A stretch of DNA of 64,000 bases, taken from positions 20,493 to 84,492 of the IMG/VR virus record IMGVR_UViG_3300042516_003452. One strand, given 5' to 3'. Source of the DNA: a virus. Below the pieces are notes generated by a model. It was not told where the DNA came from. It was given only the letters and a program-made list of their open reading frames with translations, and ran no database searches. Below, one piece after another: positions 32,198-39,294 of this stretch. The first letter of the stretch is position 1, and each line of letters opens with the position of its first letter. Made by a program: the position numbers and the translations under genes.

Positions 32198-33922
32198 ATG
32201 CAATTCCAACTCCCCTCCAACCTGCAAACCGAACTCCTTGCTTATGACCCAACACTGAAGGTGTTGGCTAAGCAGACTAGGACCGCATCAACCAAGAAGG
32301 CTAAGTATCCCCTCGGTAACATTCCGCACCTTATCCCACATAACGTGGTGCGCGAATCAGATCAGCAAGCTGCGATTGATGATATCAACCAGCAGAAAGC
32401 ACCTGATCGTTACAGAGTATTTACCACGCCTGTGGACGTAGCAACTCCACAGGCCAGACTCAAAGTCATTGCCATCTTGTATCACTACGAACAAGTATGG
32501 TACGCAGCATGGCTACCTCCCAAGCAGCAAGCTGATGAGTATGTGTATGGCTATGCCTACGCATTCAAGAACACAGCGGCTGCTGCTAAGACTGCACCCC
32601 ATCACATCTGGACCAGCAAAGACAAGTGCATCGAGCACGAAGGTGCTCGTGGCGTGCAGACCTTTACTTATTCAATGAACATCACCGAGGGTGATGTTCA
32701 ATCAAGTGAAGGTAGTGGCTGGCGTGCCTACCAATGGCAAGCCTTTAATCTTCACTGCCAGAAAGGACGCGAGATTATTGAGCATTGCGTCCGTCCATAC
32801 GAAGCAAGCCTACGGGAAAATATGCCCACATGGTCTGATTCCCGTGGATTGTTTGATCGTATCCGCTGCAAGAACGTCTTTGATGCTGCTGACATTCCTC
32901 CAAAAATGGCCGAGCTTCTTGATCTAGAGCAAGGTCTAACTGTTGATAACTTACTCAATGCAGCAATTGAATTCAACAAGAACCCTAACTTTCCATCATC
33001 AACGTTTTGTGTACTGGAAAGAATCAGTCACATCATTTCCAAGCCAGCAATCAAGAAGCTGCTGCAGGCAGAGCTTGATCGCTGCACACTTGCATACAAC
33101 AACCCTAATAACACTGAGCGCAAGCCAATTACTCAAGGCTTTAGAACCTTTGTCCACGTCATTGATTCCATTGACTGGATCAACAGGCTATGGCCTGACT
33201 GCCCACTTGATTACTACCAAACCTATTACAAAGAACTTCGTTACATCAGACTGAGTCAAGTGCGTACAAGCAGCATTAGCTCCAACTCAAATGCATTTGT
33301 TAGTTGGTTGCGTGAACACATGCCTGTTGCATCGATGTTCACAATGCTGCGCAAACAGCTCGAACAACAAACCTTGACTGGTCGAGATGCGGAGGTTGGC
33401 TATGCACGCTTTAGTTTCTTTGAACTAAATGACACATTTTCCATGGCAATCCGTATCCTTGACCATGGCAAAGAACTTGCACCACCCAAGCGTTGGCGCA
33501 TTGATGACTTCCATGACTATGTGCAAGCTGAATCCTGGAAGATCCAGAACCCTAACGAATCGTTGCGTCAAGATCTATTCCCTGAACCCATCAGGGTTAC
33601 ACGCAATGGTGAGACCTGGTCATTTTTCCAGCCTGTTGACACACATCAACTAGCTATGTGGGGCCAGGCCGTACGCAATTGCGTCGGCTCTGCATCACAC
33701 TATGCTGATGACATCAAGAAGCGTAAGCACTTCATCGTGCTGTGCATGATTGATGGTAAGCCCACATTCACCATCCAGTTGGTGGTTGACATGGGCCTGA
33801 TGTCCGTCAAGCAAATCTCTGGTGTCGCTAACCAGCGGCTCACTGAAGACCAACGTGAGGCTTACACAGAAGCCTTCCGTGAGGTCTTGCAACAACGGGA
33901 GAAGCAGCTACAATCTGCCTGA
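32198..33922 (+). CDS. PcfJ-like protein
   Basis: 574 residues. The C-terminal ~130 residues contain QAVRNCVGSASHYADDIKK, HFIVLCMIDGKPTFTIQLVV and VKQISGVANQRLTEDQ, matching PcfJ-type proteins of conjugative plasmids and phages (exact activity unknown). The N-terminal two thirds show no known domain. ATG at 32198 is chosen because it follows CCATTCAAATCA; the longer frame begins inside the pseudoknot. Confidence 0.6.
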   Translation: MQFQLPSNLQTELLAYDPTLKVLAKQTRTASTKKAKYPLGNIPHLIPHNVVRESDQQAAIDDINQQKAPDRYRVFTTPVDVATPQARLKVIAILYHYEQVWYAAWLPPKQQADEYVYGYAYAFKNTAAAAKTAPHHIWTSKDKCIEHEGARGVQTFTYSMNITEGDVQSSEGSGWRAYQWQAFNLHCQKGREIIEHCVRPYEASLRENMPTWSDSRGLFDRIRCKNVFDAADIPPKMAELLDLEQGLTVDNLLNAAIEFNKNPNFPSSTFCVLERISHIISKPAIKKLLQAELDRCTLAYNNPNNTERKPITQGFRTFVHVIDSIDWINRLWPDCPLDYYQTYYKELRYIRLSQVRTSSISSNSNAFVSWLREHMPVASMFTMLRKQLEQQTLTGRDAEVGYARFSFFELNDTFSMAIRILDHGKELAPPKRWRIDDFHDYVQAESWKIQNPNESLRQDLFPEPIRVTRNGETWSFFQPVDTHQLAMWGQAVRNCVGSASHYADDIKKRKHFIVLCMIDGKPTFTIQLVVDMGLMSVKQISGVANQRLTEDQREAYTEAFREVLQQREKQLQSA

Positions 33923-33936
33923 GCCCGCACGGTTTA

Positions 33937-33967
33937 CCAGCCTTAGCCTCGATACTAGGGCTGGTTT
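33937..33967 (+). terminator. Hairpin after PcfJ-like gene
   Basis: CCAGCCTTAG and CTAGGGCTGG (10 bp, one T-G) around CCTCGATA, followed by TTT. Only 6 nt precede the next ATG, so it may act as a leaky terminator or leader hairpin. Confidence 0.45.
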
Positions 33968-33972
33968 CAACT

Positions 33973-34200
33973 ATGACCGACTACACCGATGATCAGCTAC
34001 TCGCTATGGCTATGGCCAACATTGGTGAGTACATCACTGACAACTCACCGCAGTACATCCTGATTGACGAAGATCCTCGCAATGAGGATGACTACGACAC
34101 ATGGGACTATGGCACTGAGCCATTACCCCAAGATCACACTTGGCACTCCACATCAATTGATGTAGAGGTAAGTCCAAGTGACGCAGACGTGACGGAATAG
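33973..34200 (+). CDS. Acidic hypothetical protein overlapping tRNA-Leu
   Basis: 75 residues, very acidic (Asp/Glu-rich, DEDPRNEDDYDTWDYGTE). Its last 18 nt, including the TAG stop, lie inside the tRNA-Leu gene. No family recognised. Confidence 0.5.
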   Translation: MTDYTDDQLLAMAMANIGEYITDNSPQYILIDEDPRNEDDYDTWDYGTEPLPQDHTWHSTSIDVEVSPSDADVTE

Positions 34201-34268
34201 GTATACGTAACGCACTTAAAATGCGTCGGCCATTGGCCTTGCGGGTTCGACTCCCGCCGTCTGCACCA
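34183..34268 (+). tRNA. tRNA-Leu (anticodon UAA), CCA encoded
   Basis: Acceptor GCAGACG/CGTCTGC, anticodon stem ACGCA/TGCGT with loop CTTAAAA (anticodon TAA), long variable arm GTCGGCCATTGGCC as expected for Leu, and T-arm GCGGG-TTCGACT-CCCGC. Discriminator A and CCA are encoded at 34265-34268. It decodes UUA/UUG and could supplement the host pool. Confidence 0.95.
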
Positions 34269-34291
34269 ATCCACTTACTCAACTCAAGACC

Positions 34292-34654
34292 ATGCAATTC
34301 TTTGCTGCTTTCAAGTCCCTCATCCCTGAGTTCCATGCTTATTCAGATGAGGACAACCGCTACAACCTTGGTGCCACCTGGACTGCAGCCGATGGCCTGA
34401 AGGACTATCACAACCTGGAGCTACGGTACATCCGTAACTCTGAGCGTCTTGCTCTCCAGGGTGAGCCCTGTCCTGATGGCAGCTGGCGCTACGTCGAGCC
34501 CAGTGGTGCAGTCCATACCATCAGCCCTGAACGTGCTAAGCACTTCATGGAGCAGACACAAGCTCATGCCACACTCATGGTTGGCATGCTTGATAAGTTA
34601 CGAGATGCTGGCATCCTCGATCAGATGGTAGACACCACGGCAGAACCTGCCTAA
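34292..34654 (+). CDS. Hypothetical protein
   Basis: 120 residues: MQFFAAFKSLIPEFHAYSDE, DGSWRYVEPSGAVHTISPER, then a long helix (AHATLMVGMLDKLRDAGILD). No family recognised. CTCAACTCAAGACC leader upstream, just after the tRNA. Confidence 0.55.
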   Translation: MQFFAAFKSLIPEFHAYSDEDNRYNLGATWTAADGLKDYHNLELRYIRNSERLALQGEPCPDGSWRYVEPSGAVHTISPERAKHFMEQTQAHATLMVGMLDKLRDAGILDQMVDTTAEPA

Positions 34655-34674
34655 GATCACTGCGGAATGTTCGG

Positions 34675-34698
34675 CCCCTGCGCAAGCGGGGGTCTTTT
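34675..34698 (+). terminator. GCAA-tetraloop terminator ahead of the next gene
   Basis: CCCCTGC-GCAA-GCGGGGG followed by TCTTTT. It ends 5 nt before the ATG at 34703, so it may attenuate rather than fully stop expression of that gene. Confidence 0.6.
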
Positions 34699-34702
34699 CT
34701 TC

Positions 34703-35032
34703 ATGATCACTCCAGCTCAGTCAGAGATAGTTACAGATGTAACTGAACTCATTGCAGATTGTATCCCTGATTCCGAATGGGATCGGGTACGCAATGCAAT
34801 CGTCGAACGCATTGTCGACAACATGCCATCACAAGTTTTGCTGCAGTTAACTGACAGCATCGATAACTTTGATCTGGCTGAACTAATCCTCATTACCCAC
34901 TACAAGGAAGCACCAAATCTTGAGTTGATTGTTGACGCATTCAAACTCATTGGTGCTGAACAAACTGCTGACCTCCTCGACTCACTCAACATTCAACAAG
35001 AGAATGGCATTCCAGAAGGCGATCCTTCCTGA
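34703..35032 (+). CDS. Hypothetical helical protein
   Basis: 109 residues from the ATG at 34703. ELIADCIPDSEWDRVRNAIV, ERIVDNMPSQVLLQLTDSID, then more helices: an all-alpha acidic fold. No family recognised. Confidence 0.5.
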   Translation: MITPAQSEIVTDVTELIADCIPDSEWDRVRNAIVERIVDNMPSQVLLQLTDSIDNFDLAELILITHYKEAPNLELIVDAFKLIGAEQTADLLDSLNIQQENGIPEGDPS

Positions 35033-35408
35033 CTGTCCTCAATGCAATCAACCTGGACTCAGAGTTATTGAATCCAGGAAGACAGCGATGTCTACCAGAC
35101 GACGCAAGAAGTGTGAATGCTGTGGCTACAGGTTTACAACTCATGAAGTTACAGCAGACTTCTTTGAAGAAGCCAAGCACAACCTCTATCTTGTTGAACA
35201 ACTCCACAAACTTATGAAGGGAACACCACTCACATCCGGGGTGGAACCACCCCCATCTGGGGTGAGTGCATCTGAATTCAAAGCACTCAACAAATGCAGT
35301 GACTGCCATCACAACATTGATGGTTGTCATTGCGCCTTTGACTTTCCTGAGTACGACACTGCTGAGTCGTACGACTGCAATCACTTTCAACTCTGGAAAT
35401 CCAAATGA
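35004..35408 (+). CDS. NrdR-type zinc-ribbon protein
   Basis: 134 residues from the ATG at 35004. CPQCNQPGLRVIESRKTAMS and TRRRKKCECCGYRFTTHEV match the zinc ribbon of the ribonucleotide-reductase repressor NrdR, but the ATP-cone domain is absent. A second Cys/His cluster (CSDCHHNIDGCHC) is at the C-terminus. Possibly a regulator that competes with host NrdR. Overlaps the previous gene by 29 nt. Confidence 0.6.
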   Translation: MAFQKAILPDCPQCNQPGLRVIESRKTAMSTRRRKKCECCGYRFTTHEVTADFFEEAKHNLYLVEQLHKLMKGTPLTSGVEPPPSGVSASEFKALNKCSDCHHNIDGCHCAFDFPEYDTAESYDCNHFQLWKSK

Positions 35409-35707
35409 CTACCAAGCGTCAATACGATTACATCATTGGTGATCGCGTAGCAGAGCGCCCTAAATCCCATGGCATTTTTGCTGTACGCAATGAAACCAAA
35501 GATCGTATTCAGCAGTACAGGTCCCAACGCTACGGCACTGTTGTTGGTATCAACCTGAAACCAAACAAGTCAGGTGCCAAGCAGAAGTTCCTACTAATCA
35601 GGTGGGATCATCTGCAGACTCCCACGGAACATGCACAGATGAGGATCTGTCCTGCTGATCAGCTTCAGCGTTTACAATCTGAGGGTTATGGATTCGAAGT
35701 CGAATGA
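35405..35707 (+). CDS. Small beta-rich hypothetical protein
   Basis: 100 residues; YDYIIGDRVAERPKSHGIFA, RYGTVVGINLKPNKSG and KFLLIRWDHLQTP suggest an SH3-like beta barrel. No family recognised. ATGA overlaps at both ends tie it to NrdR-like and cupin genes. Confidence 0.5.
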   Translation: MTTKRQYDYIIGDRVAERPKSHGIFAVRNETKDRIQQYRSQRYGTVVGINLKPNKSGAKQKFLLIRWDHLQTPTEHAQMRICPADQLQRLQSEGYGFEVE

Positions 35708-36060
35708 AAGTCGACAAGCCATGGGGTTGGTACAACACACTGACCCCAGAACAAACCTCATTGTTCCGTGGCTACCTCGTTAAAGAACTCCATGTCAACA
35801 AAGGCCATCGCCTCAGTCTTCAGCGCCATCAACACCGGTGTGAACACTGGATCGTTGTCAATGGCGAAGGATTGTTTGAGTGTGATGGCCGTACACAAAT
35901 TGTGAATGAAGGTACTCACTTGTACATTCCAAAGCAATCAGTGCATCGCCTTACTGCAACAGAGCAAGACATTCGTATTGTCGAAGTTCAATGCGGTGAA
36001 GTAATCTCTGAAGACGACATCGAACGTCTGGAGGATGACTATGATCGATCACAGAACTAG
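35704..36060 (+). CDS. Mannose-6-phosphate isomerase type II cupin
   Basis: 118 residues, a single cupin domain. KPWGWY, LSLQRHQHRCEHWIVVNGEG, LYIPKQSVHRLTA, IRIVEVQCGEVISEDDIERL and EDDYDR are diagnostic for the C-terminal isomerase domain of ManC/AlgA enzymes. It interconverts fructose-6-P and mannose-6-P with a metal bound by the H-x-H...E...H set. The GDP-mannose pyrophosphorylase half is missing. It could feed mannose to Gmd and the ColD-like enzyme encoded at 56-58 kb. Confidence 0.85.
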   Translation: MKVDKPWGWYNTLTPEQTSLFRGYLVKELHVNKGHRLSLQRHQHRCEHWIVVNGEGLFECDGRTQIVNEGTHLYIPKQSVHRLTATEQDIRIVEVQCGEVISEDDIERLEDDYDRSQN

Positions 36061-36061
36061 C

Positions 36062-36253
36062 ATGGTTGTTCAAGCAATCATTTGGAGTGTAGTCATCACA
36101 GGATTCAGCCTCCTACTCGTTGGCATGATCTTTGGTGAGCCAGAAACAACCGAGGATAAATTCAAAGTTGTTGACAACTACAAAGATTGCCAAGTCATCC
36201 AGTACAGTCCAAGCAACGCTGCTCGCTACCAGTACTTTCTTCACTGTCCATGA
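36062..36253 (+). CDS. Small single-helix membrane protein
   Basis: 63 residues from the ATG right after the cupin stop. MVVQAIIWSVVITGFSLLLV is a membrane helix, followed by KFKVVDNYKDCQVIQYSPSN and ARYQYFLHCP, a tail I recall from cyanophage small proteins. Role unknown. Overlaps thyX by 4 nt. Confidence 0.6.
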   Translation: MVVQAIIWSVVITGFSLLLVGMIFGEPETTEDKFKVVDNYKDCQVIQYSPSNAARYQYFLHCP

Positions 36254-36888
36254 ACGTTGAACTTACCTGGGTAACACCCAACGCAGAAGAACTCATTGTC
36301 AAGATGGCACGGGTATCTGCACCCAAGAATCAAGACAACATGGACACTGCTCCACGGTTGTTGCGGTATCTGATCAAACACAAGCACTGGTCGCCATTTG
36401 AAATGGCAAACATGTGCGTAGAAATTGAGACGACGCGTGCAATCTCACCACAGATTCTTCGTCACAGATCATTCTCATTTCAGGAATTTAGTCAGCGTTA
36501 TGCAGACACCAGTGAGCTTGGCTCAGCTGTTATTCCTCATCTGCGTCGTCAAGATCACAGGAATCGTCAGAACAGTATCGATGATCTGTCTGCTGATGCA
36601 ATCAGTGGTTATTACCGCCGCATTAGCAAGTTGTATGAAGACGCTGAACATCTCTACCGCGAGATGGTTAGCAGCGGCATTGCAAAGGAATGTGCAAGGT
36701 CCGTCTTGCCACTTTCGACACAGACTCGTCTTTTCATGAACGGTACACTGCGTTCATGGATCCACTACCTCCAGCTTCGTTGTGACCCAGGAACCCAGCT
36801 CGAACACAGGCAAATCGCAGAAGCAGTCAAAGGAATCTTCTGCAAAGAATTCCCCATCATTGGAGAAGCAGCCTTTGCAGAAGACTGA
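36250..36888 (+). CDS. thyX: Flavin-dependent thymidylate synthase
   Basis: 212 residues from the ATG at 36250. The ThyX signature RHRSFSFQEFSQRY (about R71-Y84) is intact, with upstream KHWSPFEMANMCVEIETTRA and late RLFMNGTLRSWIHYLQLRCD. It makes dTMP from dUMP using FAD, NADPH and methylene-tetrahydrofolate, supplying phage DNA synthesis. Starts within the previous gene's stop (ATGA). Confidence 0.95.
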   Translation: MNVELTWVTPNAEELIVKMARVSAPKNQDNMDTAPRLLRYLIKHKHWSPFEMANMCVEIETTRAISPQILRHRSFSFQEFSQRYADTSELGSAVIPHLRRQDHRNRQNSIDDLSADAISGYYRRISKLYEDAEHLYREMVSSGIAKECARSVLPLSTQTRLFMNGTLRSWIHYLQLRCDPGTQLEHRQIAEAVKGIFCKEFPIIGEAAFAED

Positions 36889-36907
36889 TGAACTCAAGCA
36901 GTGGCGA

Positions 36908-37024
36908 TCAGAAGGTCGCGGCGCTTTGTTTTTTTAATTCCATCACGGCATGCTTGGACTCCACATCCTTGCGTGCCAGCTTCTTCCGTTTGTCCACCAA
37001 GTAAACGATCAATGCTTTGTTCAT
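36908..37024 (-). CDS. Small basic protein downstream of DUF4278
   Basis: 38 residues: MNKALIVYLVDKRKKLARKD then a short basic tail. Coupled by ATGA to the DUF4278-like gene, on the strand opposite the early block. Function unknown. Confidence 0.4.
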   Translation of the reverse strand: MNKALIVYLVDKRKKLARKDVESKHAVMELKKQSAATF

Positions 37025-37173
37025 TTGATTTGACCTCCAGTGACAAAGGGAAAGTAGCAAACGTTACGGTAGGTCAGGCAGAGCCAGGGACGGTGGGCTA
37101 AGTTCCACCAAGCTCTGTCTGCCTTGGCCTGATCCTCTTGGTTGTATTTGCAACCACGATACGTTAACGTCAT
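37021..37173 (-). CDS. DUF4278-like protein
   Basis: 50 residues from the ATG at 37173. MTLTYRGCKYNQED and CLTYRNVCYFPF match the short duplicated YRG motifs of DUF4278, a family found mainly in cyanobacteria. This points to the host and suggests acquisition from it. Role unknown. Confidence 0.55.
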   Translation of the reverse strand: MTLTYRGCKYNQEDQAKADRAWWNLAHRPWLCLTYRNVCYFPFVTGGQIK

Positions 37174-37256
37174 GGTTTTAGTATCTATTGATACGGAAAC
37201 TATATGACGATTGATGTATATGATGTCGTTCACCAGGTAACACAACTCAAGATTCA
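37174..37256. promoter_or_regulatory. Divergent intergenic region
   Basis: 83 nt between the DUF4278 gene (minus) and 37257 (plus). Contains the inverted repeat GTATC-TATT-GATAC and AT-rich TATATGA/TATATGAT stretches that could be -10 elements for either direction. Confidence 0.4.
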
Positions 37257-37553
37257 ATGAAAGGTTTTGGTTCAACTCAACAACCAACGAAGTCAGCAGC
37301 GTATTGGATCGCTGCCTATGCCAAAGACAATGAAGATGAACCACTTGGTGTGTTCAAAAAAGTTCTGGCCTACAAACCAGGTCAGGACAAAGAACTCTTG
37401 ATGATTCGTTACTGCAATTCAGTCATGAAGATCAACCGAAACATATGGGAGATGCTGGTCCACCAAGGACCAACTGAAATCCCAGACTCTGGTGACCAAA
37501 TTGTTTTACGATTATCCAGGGAAAAGTTTAAGGGCTCTGCTCAAGTAAACTGA
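37257..37553 (+). CDS. Hypothetical protein
   Basis: 98 residues; SAAYWIAAYAKDNEDEPLGV, VLAYKPGQDKELLMIRYCNS. Beta-rich small domain of unknown type. AACACAACTCAAGATTCA leader upstream. Confidence 0.5.
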   Translation: MKGFGSTQQPTKSAAYWIAAYAKDNEDEPLGVFKKVLAYKPGQDKELLMIRYCNSVMKINRNIWEMLVHQGPTEIPDSGDQIVLRLSREKFKGSAQVN

Positions 37554-37576
37554 CTAACCATTACCACTAATCACCC

Positions 37577-37759
37577 ATGAACGCTGAAAACAAACGATTG
37601 ATCAAACAGTTTGTACTGGATCGCCTGTGGAGCGACACAGATCAGCTTCGTCTTGATCTCGACGTTTATTCAATTACTCGCAGTATTGATCCGCTGGAAG
37701 CAATGGAGGAATACGAGTACCAAGTTGAGCGAATCCAAAAGATGCTTGCCTGCTACTGA
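37577..37759 (+). CDS. Small helical protein
   Basis: 60 residues: RLIKQFVLDRLWSDTDQLRL and DPLEAMEEYEYQVERIQKML, helical and acidic. No family recognised. Confidence 0.5.
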   Translation: MNAENKRLIKQFVLDRLWSDTDQLRLDLDVYSITRSIDPLEAMEEYEYQVERIQKMLACY

Positions 37760-37780
37760 AAAGCCGCTCCCCAATCACCC

Positions 37781-38140
37781 ATGACACAACAACATCTCAT
37801 CGCCCCACCGCCTGAGCTGGTGCAGCAGTGGCGAGAAGCGCCCGAGTTCTCTGCATTGTCTCCGTGTGTGATGGTCACTTGCACCACTACCAAGCTGCAA
37901 GACATCGCTACTCAAGCTGCCCAATGGGGCGCAGACCAGGAGCTGGAGGCGTGCTGTGCGCTGATGGACGACTGGGGTCTTGATGGCGAAGACCTTATGC
38001 AGTGCCGCCGCCCCAAGCCGCCGAGCTTGAAGGAGCAGGCGCTGGATGATCTGCACATTGCTTTTGACAGGGGCTGTCTCAGCGAAGGACAGGCCGACAC
38101 TATCCGCCGCGCCCTTGAACAACTCGCCGACAACGAGTAG
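37781..38140 (+). CDS. Cyanobacterial/cyanophage WGADQELEACC family protein
   Basis: 119 residues. ELVQQWREAPEFS at the start, AAQWGADQELEACCALMDDW in the middle and RRPKPPSLKEQALDDL at the end form a pattern I recall from marine cyanobacteria and their phages. The gene is GC-rich compared with its neighbours (many GCC/CGC codons), consistent with recent transfer. Function unknown. Confidence 0.55.
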   Translation: MTQQHLIAPPPELVQQWREAPEFSALSPCVMVTCTTTKLQDIATQAAQWGADQELEACCALMDDWGLDGEDLMQCRRPKPPSLKEQALDDLHIAFDRGCLSEGQADTIRRALEQLADNE

Positions 38141-38172
38141 TCACCTTCACTAACATTCCCGATCAGGAAGAT

Positions 38173-38200
38173 GGACCTAAGTAAGTCCTTAAACTGCTGA
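38173..38200 (+). ncRNA. TTAAAC pseudoknot element (family A), copy 3
   Basis: S1 GGAC (38173-38176)/GTCC (38185-38188); S2 TAAGTA (38178-38183)/TGCTGA (38195-38200) with one A-G mismatch; loop TTAAAC (38189-38194). The most divergent copy, but of the same 28-nt length and spacing. Confidence 0.55.
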
Positions 38201-38233
38201 TTAGTTTTTCTTATCATTCAATTCAACTCAACC

Positions 38234-39004
38234 ATGAAACTTCTCAAGTTTTCCAAGGGCAACGGCAAGCTCAGCAACCGCCTGATCTTTAGCCTGCCTG
38301 CTGGCTACTCATGCCCACACGCTGGTGTGTGCAAGACCTTTGCTGATCGCACTACTGGTGCCATCACTGACCTGCCTCAGTACACAGGTGTGACAGCTGA
38401 ACGGGACTTCCGTTGCTTTGCTGCCATGGCAGAGGTACGGCCTAACGTGCGGGAAGCGCGTTGGCACAACTGGGATCTGCTGCGTGAAACCATTCACATG
38501 AATGGGAATCAAGCCATGTTGATTCGTGACTTGATCGACCTGTCTCTCCTGATGCATCCGCCCAAGAAGCTGGTTCGCATCCATGAGTCTGGTGACTTCT
38601 GGACTGAGAACTATATGAAGGCTTGGATGATGGTTGCCCAGGGTAGGCCCGAACAAAAGTTCTATGCCTACACCAAGTCCCTTGGTATGTGGTACAATCT
38701 GCGTGACATGATTCCACCCAACTTCTATCTCACTGCATCGCACGGTGGTACGCTCGACTACCTAATGGAAAAGTATCCCGAAGTATTCACCAGGGTTGCT
38801 CACGTTGTATACACAGAAGAACAAGCCGCAGAGCTTGGTCTTGAGATTGACCATGACGACAGCCATTGTCTTGGTGACAAACCATTCGCACTACTGGTCC
38901 ATGGTTCCCAGCGGGCTGGTAGTGAGGCAAGTCAAGCCATCTCTCAACGTAAGAAAGAAGGTGGATTTGTGGGATACGGCAAATCAAATCAGAAGACAAG
39001 CTGA
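38234..39004 (+). CDS. GP88 family protein
   Basis: 256 residues. KFSKGNGKLSNRLIFSLPAG, YSCPHAGVCKTFADRTTG, VRIHESGDFWTENYMKAWM and KFYAYTKSL match phage GP88-type proteins. These have a conserved Cys set near the N-terminus and an H-x-S-G-D-F motif; their biochemical role is not established. Preceded by pseudoknot copy 3 and a TCAATTCAACTCAACC leader. Confidence 0.7.
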   Translation: MKLLKFSKGNGKLSNRLIFSLPAGYSCPHAGVCKTFADRTTGAITDLPQYTGVTAERDFRCFAAMAEVRPNVREARWHNWDLLRETIHMNGNQAMLIRDLIDLSLLMHPPKKLVRIHESGDFWTENYMKAWMMVAQGRPEQKFYAYTKSLGMWYNLRDMIPPNFYLTASHGGTLDYLMEKYPEVFTRVAHVVYTEEQAAELGLEIDHDDSHCLGDKPFALLVHGSQRAGSEASQAISQRKKEGGFVGYGKSNQKTS

Positions 39005-39019
39005 AGACACTTGCGTTAT

Positions 39020-39054
39020 TTGAAAGATCGGATAACATCTGTCCGGTCTTTCAA
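39020..39054 (+). terminator. 13-bp hairpin after GP88 gene
   Basis: TTGAAAGATCGGA and TCCGGTCTTTCAA (13 bp, one T-G pair) around a 9-nt loop, then TTATTC and an ATG at 39061. Strong stem with a weak T-run: a terminator or attenuator. Confidence 0.55.
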
Positions 39055-39060
39055 TTATTC

Positions 39061-39294
39061 ATGTCGTACGTCATTGCCACTTGGAAGGAGGGTAAGGCAT
39101 TTGCCATTACTGCCTGCTCTTCTTCCAATCAATTCCAATTAATTCCATTAGATTCAGAAGTAGCTCTGAACAAGATTTTCTCCCATCCTTACCGGGCTGG
39201 TGCTCAGTCGATCTTGGCGTGGATTAACAACAATGACAGCAAACTTGCCGGTGCACAGCTCTCAATTCAAGATGAAGCCAGATTCCGTAAATGA
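39061..39294 (+). CDS. Hypothetical protein upstream of DNA polymerase
   Basis: 77 residues: SYVIATWKEGKAFAITACSS then a helical tail. Overlaps the polymerase start by 23 nt. No family recognised. Confidence 0.5.
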   Translation: MSYVIATWKEGKAFAITACSSSNQFQLIPLDSEVALNKIFSHPYRAGAQSILAWINNNDSKLAGAQLSIQDEARFRK

